64,000 nt of DNA, from contig NZ_JARVRF010000036.1 of the NCBI RefSeq assembly GCF_030209835.1, positions 1 through 64,000 of the forward strand. The letters run 5' to 3'. The DNA comes from Arthrobacter sp. efr-133-R2A-120 (lineage in GTDB: Bacteria > Actinomycetota > Actinomycetes > Actinomycetales > Micrococcaceae). The notes below the pieces were generated by a model, which worked only from the letters and a program-made list of their open reading frames with translations, was not told where the DNA came from and did no database searches. Shown here piece by piece: positions 18,697 through 26,883 of the stretch (its first letter is position 1; each line of letters starts with the position of its first letter). The translations under genes were made by a program, and so were the position numbers.

Positions 18697-20310
18697 GTGT
18701 CCCAAGAAGTCCTGAGCCCCGCCCGAGTCCAGGAAATTCACCATGAGGCCTCCCGGCGTCGTACTTTCGCGGTCATTTCGCACCCTGACGCCGGCAAGTC
18801 CACGCTCACGGAAGCCCTCGCCCTGCACGCCAAAGTGATCGGCACCGCCGGTGCGTCGAGCGGCAAGGCCAACCGCAAGGAAACCGTCTCCGACTGGATG
18901 CAGATGGAGAAGGACCGCGGTATTTCCATCAGTTCCGCAGCATTGCAGTTCTCCTACCGGGACACTGTGATCAACCTGCTGGACACCCCGGGCCACGCCG
19001 ACTTCTCCGAGGACACCTACCGCGTCCTGGCCGCAGTCGACTGCGCAGTGATGTTGGTCGACGCCGCCAAGGGCCTGGAAACGCAGACCATGAAGCTCTT
19101 CGAGGTCTGCAAGCAGCGGAACCTTCCCATCATCACGGTCATCAACAAATGGGACCGTCCGGGCCTGGACGCTCTCGCGCTGATGGACGAGATCACGGAA
19201 CGCACCGGCCTTCAGCCCATGCCCTTGACCTGGGCCGTGGGCATTTCCGGCGACTTCCGTGGAGTCTGGGACCTGCGCAATGACCGCTTCGCACGGTTCG
19301 CGCGCAACAACGCCGGCGCCAACATCGCCATCACCGAATACTTCACGCCGGAAGAAGCAGCCGAGGCCCAGGGCAACAACTGGAGCGACGCCGTCGACGA
19401 AGCCGGACTGGTGATCGAATCAAACCTCGAATTCAACGTGGAGAGCTTCCACGCCGGAACGGCAACACCCATCCTCTTCAGCTCGGCGGCCCTGAACTTC
19501 GGGGTCAAGGAAATCCTTGACGCCTTGGTGGATTTCGCGCCTCCGGCCGCACCCCGCCCGGACGTCGACGGCGAGCCCCGTTCCGTTGACGCTCCCTTCG
19601 CCGGATTCGTCTTCAAGGTCCAGGCCGGCATGAACAAGGCCCACCGAGACCACGTTGCGTTCATCCGTGTGTGCTCCGGCGTCTTTGAGCGCGGCATGGT
19701 GGTCACGCAGACACGCACCGGGAAGTCCTTCGCCACCAAGTACGCCCAGCAGGTGTTCGGGCGCGAACGCGAAGTCATCGACGAGGCCTACCCCGGCGAC
19801 GTCGTCGGCTTGGTGAACGCGTCCTCACTCCGTGTAGGGGACAGCTTGTTCCTGGACGAACCAGTGGAATTCCCCGCCATTCCGCTCTTTGCCCCAGAGC
19901 ATTTCCAAGTGGCAAGGTCCCAGGATCCCAGCCGCTTCAAGCAGTTCCGCCGCGGCATCGAACAGCTTGAGCACGAAGGCGTCATCCAGGTGCTCCGTTC
20001 CGACGTCCGAGGCGACCAGGCACCCGTCCTCGCCGCTGTCGGTCCCATGCAGTTCGAAGTGGTGGAAGACCGCATGGCCCACGACTTCAACGCCCCGATG
20101 CGCTTGGAGCGCCTCCCGTACTCGATGGCGAGGATCTCGACGGCGGAGGCCATGCCGGCGCTCGCAAACGTCCCCGGCGCTGAGGTGCTTCTGAGGTCCG
20201 ACGGCGAATACCTCGCGTTGTTCAACGATGTCTGGGCGCTGCGCAGGATCGAGAAGAACCACCCGAAGCTCACGCTGGTCCCGATCGGCACGCACAACCC
20301 TGCGAAATAG
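18697..20310 (+). CDS. prfC: Peptide chain release factor 3
   Basis: RF3 is a translational GTPase that recycles RF1/RF2 from the ribosome after termination. The GTG at 18697 gives 537 residues (E. coli RF3 is 529), so the much longer upstream frame is not used. The GTPase core has SHPDAGKST (28-36), the DTPGHADFSEDTYR switch II region, and NKWD. The following domains II and III are full length. It is not part of the usual mutY-disA-radA block and sits between disA and radA here. Confidence 0.95.
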   Translation: MSQEVLSPARVQEIHHEASRRRTFAVISHPDAGKSTLTEALALHAKVIGTAGASSGKANRKETVSDWMQMEKDRGISISSAALQFSYRDTVINLLDTPGHADFSEDTYRVLAAVDCAVMLVDAAKGLETQTMKLFEVCKQRNLPIITVINKWDRPGLDALALMDEITERTGLQPMPLTWAVGISGDFRGVWDLRNDRFARFARNNAGANIAITEYFTPEEAAEAQGNNWSDAVDEAGLVIESNLEFNVESFHAGTATPILFSSAALNFGVKEILDALVDFAPPAAPRPDVDGEPRSVDAPFAGFVFKVQAGMNKAHRDHVAFIRVCSGVFERGMVVTQTRTGKSFATKYAQQVFGREREVIDEAYPGDVVGLVNASSLRVGDSLFLDEPVEFPAIPLFAPEHFQVARSQDPSRFKQFRRGIEQLEHEGVIQVLRSDVRGDQAPVLAAVGPMQFEVVEDRMAHDFNAPMRLERLPYSMARISTAEAMPALANVPGAEVLLRSDGEYLALFNDVWALRRIEKNHPKLTLVPIGTHNPAK

Positions 20311-20357
20311 TCCTCCAAACGCGAAGCACTCCTCTGGACATGCTCCTCGTATGAGCT

Positions 20358-20392
20358 AAGGACTGGACATAATGCTGTTATGTCCAGTCCTT
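20358..20392. promoter_or_regulatory. Perfect 15-bp inverted repeat between convergent genes
   Basis: AAGGACTGGACATAA (20358-20372), a 5-base loop and TTATGTCCAGTCCTT (20378-20392). It lies between prfC and the convergent Pr6Pr gene and could be a bidirectional terminator. No T-run follows on the plus strand, so an operator or another structural role is also possible. Confidence 0.55.
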
Positions 20393-20442
20393 GGTTCGAA
20401 GAGGGGGCATGTCCCGTGGGGACCTGGGCTTGGGGCGGGCGT

Positions 20443-21066
20443 TCAGTAGCTCACTTGGCGTTCGAGCTTGTTTCCCAACCCCAGCATGGCGAGGCTCACC
20501 GCGAGGAATCCTACGGCGATCGCTACTGCAAAAACCGCCACTCCGCCCCAACCGCCGGCGCGCAAAGGGTCGATGAACCAGTAGGCGTACCAGTTTACGA
20601 ATGACCCCCGGACCAGGCTGTAGACGAGGTAGGCAACCGGGTAGAGCAGCCAGTACCAGAGGTGCTTGACGGTCAGCCTTGAGCGCGGAGGCTGGAACAG
20701 CCAATCGGCAACCATGACAACCGGCATGAGGTAGTGGACGACGAAGTTGACCCAGGGGAGCAAGGAGCCGAGGTCTTGTCCTGCGAGGAGTGCGCCGAAG
20801 ACGAGTCCCACAACGGCCATGGCGATCGTTGCAGTGCCCCGCGTGGCGTCGTCGAGTTCGCTGGGCCGCTTGCCAACCATCACGCGGTAGCCGCTGATCA
20901 ACAGCACCACCGACGCGAAGATGTTGGACAGGTTGGTGAAGTAGCTGAAGAAGTTCCACGGATCAAAGCCCAGGCCGATGTGGACCGTGAGCTGCGTCCC
21001 GACGGCTACAAGGGTCAGGAGGGCAAAGAAGAGGCGTCCCCCAATGAGCACATTTCTTTTGGTCAT
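20443..21066 (-). CDS. Pr6Pr family membrane protein
   Basis: A 207-residue integral membrane protein with six predicted helices, matching the Pr6Pr family of unknown function (six-pass, FAR-17a/AIG1-like). Typical segments are FFSYFTNLSNIFASVVLL and the paired LLPWVNFVVHYLMPVVMVADWLF, with conserved aromatic and histidine residues in the fourth helix. It converges on prfC across the inverted repeat at 20358. Its 230-bp upstream gap (21067-21296) shows no feature. Confidence 0.85.
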   Translation of the reverse strand: MTKRNVLIGGRLFFALLTLVAVGTQLTVHIGLGFDPWNFFSYFTNLSNIFASVVLLISGYRVMVGKRPSELDDATRGTATIAMAVVGLVFGALLAGQDLGSLLPWVNFVVHYLMPVVMVADWLFQPPRSRLTVKHLWYWLLYPVAYLVYSLVRGSFVNWYAYWFIDPLRAGGWGGVAVFAVAIAVGFLAVSLAMLGLGNKLERQVSY

Positions 21067-21296
21067 GGGGACAATCTTCCGGTGGCCACGGCTAACTCAC
21101 GCGCCCGACACTCCGAGCCAAGCTGTCAACTCAAACAGGGGGCAGGTCCAGTGGTGGACTAGGTGCTGACCACCTGTTCGTACGGCATGGATCAACTTCG
21201 GGGCACCTCAGGTGGCGCTACTTATGGGCGGTCGAGATCCAGTGGACGCGGACCTATCCGCTCGGCAGGGAGGCCGGTCGCGTCGCGGATCGGGCC

Positions 21297-21713
21297 CTAC
21301 GCGGTGGTGATCTTGCCGTCCCACGCGCCGCCGGCCGGGACGGAGGCGTGCTGGTGGATCAGTTCCCAGCCGTTCTCACGCCGCTCGAAGCAGTCGGTCT
21401 GCCGGGCCGTGACGTGCTTGGTGGAGCCGTTCTTGAGCACGATGTTCGTGCTCTGCACCGTGCAGACGATGCCCATGTCCCCATTGACCTTCGCGGCCAG
21501 GTCGAGGATCTCGACGTTGCAGGACTCGAAGTTGGCGAAGGTGTCGTCGAACAGCTTGCGCGCCGGGGGGACACCCCTGGACGCGAACGGGGGGATGTCG
21601 AACCACAGCACGTCGGACGCCCAGTGCCGGGTGCTCTGCGCACCGGTCATCGACGCCGCCATCTCGCGGACGATGGCGATGATGGCTTCCTTGTCCTGCT
21701 CGGTCGTCGTCAT
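21297..21713 (-). CDS. SnoaL-like / NTF2-fold protein
   Basis: A 138-residue cone-shaped NTF2-like protein of the SnoaL/ketosteroid-isomerase group, some of which are annotated SgcJ/EcaC-type oxidoreductases. The pattern of an N-terminal helix pair (EAIIAIVREMAASM), the WFDIPPF strand and a C-terminal sheet (ARQTDCFERRENGWELIHQHAS) is characteristic. The ligand is unknown. It diverges from the MerR regulator with a MerR-type dyad between them, so it is the likely regulated gene. Confidence 0.85.
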   Translation of the reverse strand: MTTTEQDKEAIIAIVREMAASMTGAQSTRHWASDVLWFDIPPFASRGVPPARKLFDDTFANFESCNVEILDLAAKVNGDMGIVCTVQSTNIVLKNGSTKHVTARQTDCFERRENGWELIHQHASVPAGGAWDGKITTA

Positions 21714-21809
21714 GACTTTGCTCCCTTCATCTCGCGGCCCTGATCAGCCGCTACGGACAACCCTGCGGCGTGCCCCGACGAGAGGTGCAAGCCCCGCACG
21801 CGCCCGTGT

Positions 21810-21828
21810 ATCTCCCGTTGGGGGAGGT
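21810..21828. promoter_or_regulatory. Probable MerR operator
   Basis: ATCTCCCGTTGGGGGAGGT has CTCCC/GGGAG half-sites around a short centre, the pattern MerR regulators bind within an over-long promoter spacer. CATAGT at 21831 is a possible -10. It is 15 bp before the merR start and about 97 bp before the divergent SnoaL-like gene. Confidence 0.6.
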
Positions 21829-21843
21829 GGCATAGTGGCAGGC

Positions 21844-22713
21844 ATGGACGCGACACTGCCGATCGGGGACTTCGCAAGGGCCACGCACCTGAGCGTGAAG
21901 ACGCTGCGCTACTACCACCAGGTGGGCCTGCTGGAACCGGACGAGGTGGACCGGCATACCGGCCACCGGTACTACACCACCGCGCAGATCCCGACCGCGC
22001 AGATCATCCGCCGCTTTCGCGCCTTGGACATGCCGGTCGAGCAGATCGCCAAGGTGCTGGCCGCCCCCGACCTCGACACCCGCAACGCGCTGCTGGCCGC
22101 GCACCTGAACCAGATGGAGCGGGAGTTGGCGCGCAGCCAGTCTGCGGTCGCCTCGCTGCGCGACCTGCTTACCCGCCCGCCGGGCGGCACCCGGGCCGAG
22201 ATCGGGCGCCGGAGCGTTCCGGCCACGCCGGCGGCTGCGATCACCGAGACGGTGGACGTCGCCGAGGCGTTGACCTGGTACCAGGGTGCGCTCGGTGAGA
22301 TCTACGCGACGCTCGACGCCCAGGGCCTGGCCGCCGACGCGCCGGCTGGCGGGATCTTCAGTACCGACCTGTTCACCCACGGGCGCGGACCGGCGACGAT
22401 CTTCGTGCCTTGCGCCGGACCGCTGCGCCCCATGGGTAGGGTCGGCGCGCTGGTCATCCCGGCGGTCGAGTTGGCGACGATTGTGCACCGCGGCCCGCAT
22501 GCGAATATCGACCTGGCTTACGGAGCCCTCGGCACGTACGTCGCTGAACATGCCCTCGCCGTGGACGGCCCGATCCGCGAGTACTACCCCGTCGGGCGCC
22601 ACGAGAGCGCAGAGGCGGCCGAGTGGCGCACCGAGATCTGCTGGCCGATCTTCCACACGGGACCGTCGCCCGACGAACCCGCAGCGCGCACACACGAAGG
22701 CGGCGATGGGTAG
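21844..22713 (+). CDS. MerR-family regulator with GyrI-like effector domain
   Basis: A 289-residue transcription factor. The N-terminal winged helix (IGDFARATHLSVKTLRYYHQVGLLEPDEVD) and the long dimerisation helix (about 75-115) are standard MerR. The C-terminal half is a GyrI-like small-molecule-binding domain of the BmrR type (GIFSTDLFTHGRGPATIF; YYPVGRHESAEAAEWRTEICWP). Such proteins often activate detoxification or transport genes when they bind cationic compounds. Heavy CTG/GTG codon use differs somewhat from the flanking genes, hinting at acquisition. Confidence 0.92.
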   Translation: MDATLPIGDFARATHLSVKTLRYYHQVGLLEPDEVDRHTGHRYYTTAQIPTAQIIRRFRALDMPVEQIAKVLAAPDLDTRNALLAAHLNQMERELARSQSAVASLRDLLTRPPGGTRAEIGRRSVPATPAAAITETVDVAEALTWYQGALGEIYATLDAQGLAADAPAGGIFSTDLFTHGRGPATIFVPCAGPLRPMGRVGALVIPAVELATIVHRGPHANIDLAYGALGTYVAEHALAVDGPIREYYPVGRHESAEAAEWRTEICWPIFHTGPSPDEPAARTHEGGDG

Positions 22714-22793
22714 AGGGCGCAGGTGGCACTCGGAACCTGCGGCGCCGAACGCGCCGACACCGGCGATATCGAAACTCCTATGCGGTCACGGCG

Positions 22794-24167
22794 CTACGTG
22801 ATCAGCAACTCCAAAGCCTCGGCCAGGTGTGCCACCTCGCGGACCGAGAAACCCTCCGGGATGGGCCCCGGTCCGTTAGGGCTGGCGGGCACCACGGCGT
22901 GGGTGAAACCAAGCCGCTGCGCCTCGTGGATGCGCTGGTTGATCCCCGGCACGGGACGGACCTCGCCAGCCAGGCCAACTTCGCCGAATGCAATGAGCCG
23001 CTGAGGCAGTGCCTTGCGCGCCTTCGCCGAGGCCACGGCAAGCGCCACCGCGAGGTCGGTGGCCGGTTCGCTCAACTTCACCCCTCCGACAGTGGCCACG
23101 TAGGAGTCGTCCTTGTGCAGGATGCAGCCGGCCCGCTGTTGAAGCACAGCCAGGAGCATGGCGACGCGCGAGCTGTCCAGGCCGCTCGTGGCCCTGCGCG
23201 GCTGTGAGCTGGCACTCTCAGCCAGGAGCGACTGCACCTCGGCCAGCAGCGGGCGCCTGCCTTCCATGGTCACGGTGATGCATGTGCCCGACACCGGCTC
23301 GCGCGTCCGCGACACAAAAAGCCCGCTGGGATCGGCGAGGCCTTCGATGCCGGCTTCGTTCAGGTCGAAACAGCCGACGTCGTCCGTGGCCCCGTAGCGG
23401 TTCTTGACCGCGCGCAACAATCGCAAGCGCGAATGGCGCTCGCCTTCGAACTGGCACACGACGTCCACCAGATGCTCCAGGAGACGCGGACCGGCAATGG
23501 AGCCGTCCTTCGTCACGTGGCCAACCAGCAGGGTGGTCATGTTGCGGCGCTTTGCGGCGGCGATGATGGACGCTGCGACTTCCCGGACCTGTGAGACTCC
23601 GCCCGCGCTACCTTCGACATCGGCGCTGCTGAGGGTCTGTACCGAGTCCACGATCAGCAGCTTCGGCTCGAGCTTCTCCACTTGCCCCAGTGCCTGCCCG
23701 AGGTCGGTTTCCGCAGAGAGATAGAGGGTATGCGCGACCGCGTCAATCCTTTCCGCACGGAGCTTGACCTGGGCCGCCGATTCCTCGCCCGTGACGTACA
23801 GGACGTCCTGGCCCGTGCGGGCGAACTTCGCCGCGACATCCAGGAGCAGCGTGGATTTCCCGACGCCGGGTTCCCCGGCAAGCAGGATGACCGCACCGGG
23901 AACCAGCCCTCCGCCCAGGACGCGGTCCAGTTCGTCGACGCCGGTGGGCAGGAACGCGGCCGTGGTGCCGTCTACCTCGGCAATCCGGCGGGCCGGCTCC
24001 AAAACCGTTGTGGCCGCCGTCGTACGCGCAACTGTGACGCCTGTTTCCTCCACGGTGCCCCACGCCTGGCATTCGCCGCAGCGCCCCACCCACTTGACCG
24101 TGGTCCACCCGCATTCGGCACATTTGTACGCGGGTGTCTTGGAGGTGCGTGAGGTCTTGGAAGCCAT
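22794..24167 (-). CDS. radA: DNA repair protein RadA (Sms)
   Basis: RadA is a RecA-like helicase that promotes branch migration in recombination and repair. The 457 residues comprise a zinc finger (Cys16, 19, 30, 33 in CAECG and CGECQAWG), a RecA-like ATPase with GEPGVGKST, the RadA-specific KNR(F/Y)G motif (KNRYG here rather than the usual KNRFG), and a C-terminal Lon-like domain. The stop is TAG-free and the length is normal. It is separated from disA by prfC and accessory genes. Confidence 0.95.
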   Translation of the reverse strand: MASKTSRTSKTPAYKCAECGWTTVKWVGRCGECQAWGTVEETGVTVARTTAATTVLEPARRIAEVDGTTAAFLPTGVDELDRVLGGGLVPGAVILLAGEPGVGKSTLLLDVAAKFARTGQDVLYVTGEESAAQVKLRAERIDAVAHTLYLSAETDLGQALGQVEKLEPKLLIVDSVQTLSSADVEGSAGGVSQVREVAASIIAAAKRRNMTTLLVGHVTKDGSIAGPRLLEHLVDVVCQFEGERHSRLRLLRAVKNRYGATDDVGCFDLNEAGIEGLADPSGLFVSRTREPVSGTCITVTMEGRRPLLAEVQSLLAESASSQPRRATSGLDSSRVAMLLAVLQQRAGCILHKDDSYVATVGGVKLSEPATDLAVALAVASAKARKALPQRLIAFGEVGLAGEVRPVPGINQRIHEAQRLGFTHAVVPASPNGPGPIPEGFSVREVAHLAEALELLIT

Positions 24168-24208
24168 GCGTACAAGGCTAGTGGAGGGGTAGGACAGTCA
24201 AGTGCGCC

Positions 24209-25339
24209 TTACTGCAATGGAGGAAGCACGTCCCTTGCCTCGCGGGGGTCCATGCCCGCGGCTTCGAGCAGGTCCACCATGAGCGGGCGGAAGAGCATCA
24301 CCACTGTTTCGCCCTCGAGCTTCTGGACGTGCAGCATTTTGGGGTGCAAGCGGGTGGCAATGTCAGCCAAGTCCTGCCGAGCGCCTCGCAGGTGGGCGCG
24401 GCGGGCGCCGTCGTGCACTTCCGCGAGTCCGAGTGACAGTTCCTCGACCGCGGCGGAAGTGTCCTGCAGGACCTCCGAAATGCTGTCCGTGGCCTCGTCC
24501 GTCAACGCGGCATGGTTGATGGCACTCGTCAGCCGCCGCGCGAACACGCGGCCGTTGCGAAGGGCGAGGTCGATGGAATCCAGCGATTCCTCCAGCATGG
24601 CCAACTCGTCGCGGTGCCGCCGGTACGCCGGGGCGAGCGTGGCCACCTCACCAGAGGCCTTGAGGGATTGGCGCATCCGGTCCACGAGGGGCTGGCAATT
24701 CCGCCCCCGGATGAGGGCATGCCAAGCTTGGGTCGAGTCGCTGTTGATCAATGCGTCGGCACACTCACGGAGGACCTCCGAGAGTTCGTGGAGGAGTTTG
24801 CGGACGTCCTGGCGCGGTTCCCGTCGCGGGTCCTTCGGGACCAGCATGGTGACCAGCAGCGCGAAAACCCCGCCGACTACGGCGTCGATGCTCCGCGTGA
24901 ACGGCCCGCCTTCCGGTGCCGGCAGCAGGACCACGAGAAGTGATTGCAGGCCGAGCTGGGTGGTGAAGATGGAGCCACTGTCCAGGAACCGGGCCAGGAG
25001 GATGGAGAAAAGGAGCACGACGGCGGCTTGCCAGATTCCCGAACCCAGCCAGTGGAGCAGCAAATCGCCGATGACGATCCCGAGGGTACAGCCGAGCCCG
25101 ACTTCCACCACCCGGCGAAGCCGCGGATCCCGCGAGAAGCCGAGCGCGATCAGGGACGAGGTGGCAGCAAAAAGGGGTCCCTTGTGCCCCAGGATGTATT
25201 CAGCGAACGCGTAGGCGCCCACAGCGCACACGGTCATCTGGACGGCCGGAACCAAGGAGTTCCGGCTGCGGACGAAGCCGGTGCGCAGCCGCGCCCGCAG
25301 GAATTTCTTGCTTGCTGAAAGTCCTTGGGGGGCGCTCAT
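24209..25339 (-). CDS. FUSC / aromatic acid exporter family protein
   Basis: A 376-residue membrane protein. About six helices in residues 30-165 (LVPAVQMTVCAVGAYAFAEYIL; VGLGCTLGIVIGDLLLHWLG; AVVLLFSILLARFLD) are followed by a long cytoplasmic helical domain. This half-size arrangement is that of the FUSC-like group related to fusaric acid resistance and aromatic acid exporters. The substrate is unknown. It lies 41 bp upstream of radA on the same strand, so they may be co-transcribed. Confidence 0.85.
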   Translation of the reverse strand: MSAPQGLSASKKFLRARLRTGFVRSRNSLVPAVQMTVCAVGAYAFAEYILGHKGPLFAATSSLIALGFSRDPRLRRVVEVGLGCTLGIVIGDLLLHWLGSGIWQAAVVLLFSILLARFLDSGSIFTTQLGLQSLLVVLLPAPEGGPFTRSIDAVVGGVFALLVTMLVPKDPRREPRQDVRKLLHELSEVLRECADALINSDSTQAWHALIRGRNCQPLVDRMRQSLKASGEVATLAPAYRRHRDELAMLEESLDSIDLALRNGRVFARRLTSAINHAALTDEATDSISEVLQDTSAAVEELSLGLAEVHDGARRAHLRGARQDLADIATRLHPKMLHVQKLEGETVVMLFRPLMVDLLEAAGMDPREARDVLPPLQ

Positions 25340-25475
25340 GGCTCAAGTCTATTCAGGAGCGGCTCACGGAGTGCGGCACGCCGAGGAAGCCTTGAAGTGA
25401 GGGGCGTCACTTAATCCCCCATGACACGCCAAGCGCAAGGGCGACGCTGCACTTGTAAACCAATGGTCCGCCGCC

Positions 25476-25497
25476 GTTCATCTCCCGTTCACTTTGG
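25476..25497 (+). promoter_or_regulatory. PHO box (PhoP binding site) of pst
   Basis: Two adjacent 11-bp direct repeats, GTTCATCTCCC (25476-25486) and GTTCACTTTGG (25487-25497), match the actinobacterial PHO-box unit GTTCACC-N4 as described in Streptomyces. It is 125 bp before pstS, where a phosphate-starvation promoter is expected. Confidence 0.75.
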
Positions 25498-25621
25498 ACC
25501 GCCGATCCCGTTACCTGCGGCTCCTACCGTCAATCAAGGTACAAACACGTACGCAAATCTTTCGTATGCCGACTTTCTCCCTCGGCACGCATCAGAGAAT
25601 CCCTGGAAGGGGTACATCCCA

Positions 25622-26743
25622 GTGAAGGCAACTCGCTTCGGCCGCAACGCGGCAATTGCGGTCCTCGCAGTCGGCGCCCTTGCGCTGACCGCTTGTGGTT
25701 CAGATAACGCAACCGGCGCCGCACCGGCAGCCACCCCGAGCGCCGCAGCCGTCAAGGTCACCGGCACGCTGACCGGCATCGGCGCCTCCTCGACCGGCGC
25801 GGCCATGGACGCTTGGAAGGCCGCGTTCGCTTCCGCCAACCCGGGTGCCACCGTCCAGTACTCCCCGGATGGCTCGGGCGCAGGCCGTAAGGCCATCCTC
25901 GACGGCTCCGCGCAGTTCGCAGGCTCTGACGCCTACCTGAGCGACGCTGAGTTGGCCACCTCCAAGACCAAGTGCGGCACCGATGGCGCCATCAACATCC
26001 CGGTCTACGTCTCGCCGATCGCCGTTGCCTTCAACATCCCGAACGTCAAGGACTTGAAGCTCGACGCCACCACGGTTGCCAAGATCTTCCGCGGCCAGAT
26101 CACCAACTGGAACGACCCGGCAATCGCCGCCCTGAACGCCGGCGTCACGCTTCCGGACCTCAAGGTCACCCCGGTCAACCGCTCTGACGACTCCGGAACC
26201 ACCCAGAACTTCACCGATTACCTGGCTGCCGCTGCTCCCTCGGTCTGGACCGACAAGGCAGCCGGCGTTTGGCCTGCTTCCCTGAAGGGTGAGAACGCCA
26301 AGGGCACCTCCGGCGTCGTCAAGACCGTCACCGACACCCCGGGTGCCGTGACTTACGCTGACGATTCCGCAGTTTCCGGCAAGCTCGGCACCGCGCAAAT
26401 CAAGGTTGGCTCGGACTTCGTCAAGATCTCCGCTGCCGCTGCCGCCAAGGCTGTTGAACTGGGCAAGCCCGTTGCAGGCCGCCCGACCGGCGACCTGTCC
26501 ATCAAGCTCGACCGCACCACCACGGATTCCTCGGCCTACCCGGTAGTCCTCGTTTCTTACCACGTCGTCTGCACCACCTACGACAAGAAGGAAACCGCTG
26601 ACCTGGTCAAGGCATTCGAGAGCTACGTAGTCTCCGACGCCGGCCAGCAGGCTGCTGCCGGCTCCGCCAAGTCCGCTCCGCTCTCCAAGGCGCTGCAGGA
26701 CAAGGCGAAGGCCGCTGTTGACTCCATCAAGGCCAAGGCCTAA
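25622..26743 (+). CDS. pstS: Phosphate-binding lipoprotein PstS
   Basis: PstS captures phosphate outside the membrane for the PstCAB ABC transporter. The GTG at 25622 follows AGGGG and gives 373 residues; the longer open frame upstream covers the PHO box and is not coding. A signal peptide with lipobox LTAC (cysteine near residue 24) anchors it. The mature domain has the family segments GIGASSTGAAMDAWKAAF, the AGSDA motif and FRGQITNWNDPAI, plus the SDDSGTTQNF phosphate-contact loop. Two hairpins separate it from pstC. Confidence 0.95.
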   Translation: MKATRFGRNAAIAVLAVGALALTACGSDNATGAAPAATPSAAAVKVTGTLTGIGASSTGAAMDAWKAAFASANPGATVQYSPDGSGAGRKAILDGSAQFAGSDAYLSDAELATSKTKCGTDGAINIPVYVSPIAVAFNIPNVKDLKLDATTVAKIFRGQITNWNDPAIAALNAGVTLPDLKVTPVNRSDDSGTTQNFTDYLAAAAPSVWTDKAAGVWPASLKGENAKGTSGVVKTVTDTPGAVTYADDSAVSGKLGTAQIKVGSDFVKISAAAAAKAVELGKPVAGRPTGDLSIKLDRTTTDSSAYPVVLVSYHVVCTTYDKKETADLVKAFESYVVSDAGQQAAAGSAKSAPLSKALQDKAKAAVDSIKAKA

Positions 26744-26756
26744 GGACCACAATGGA

Positions 26757-26840
26757 GTAGTGGTGCCGCGGACCGCGTCACCACTACCCTTGAATATCAA
26801 CGTTCCCCGTCCCGCGCTGGTGAAACATCACCGGACGGGG
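26757..26840 (+). promoter_or_regulatory. Two hairpins between pstS and pstC
   Basis: GTAGTGGTG (26757-26765) pairs with CACCACTAC (26779-26787), with an inner CGCG/CGCG helix. CCCCGTCC (26805-26812) pairs with GGACGGGG (26833-26840), with an inner GGTGA/TCACC helix. Neither ends in a T-run. They probably stabilise the upstream mRNA or attenuate read-through, giving more PstS than permease. Confidence 0.6.
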
Positions 26841-26883
26841 CGGGGAACTTGGCCATTTTTGAGTGAATCTGAAGGATCGTGAA

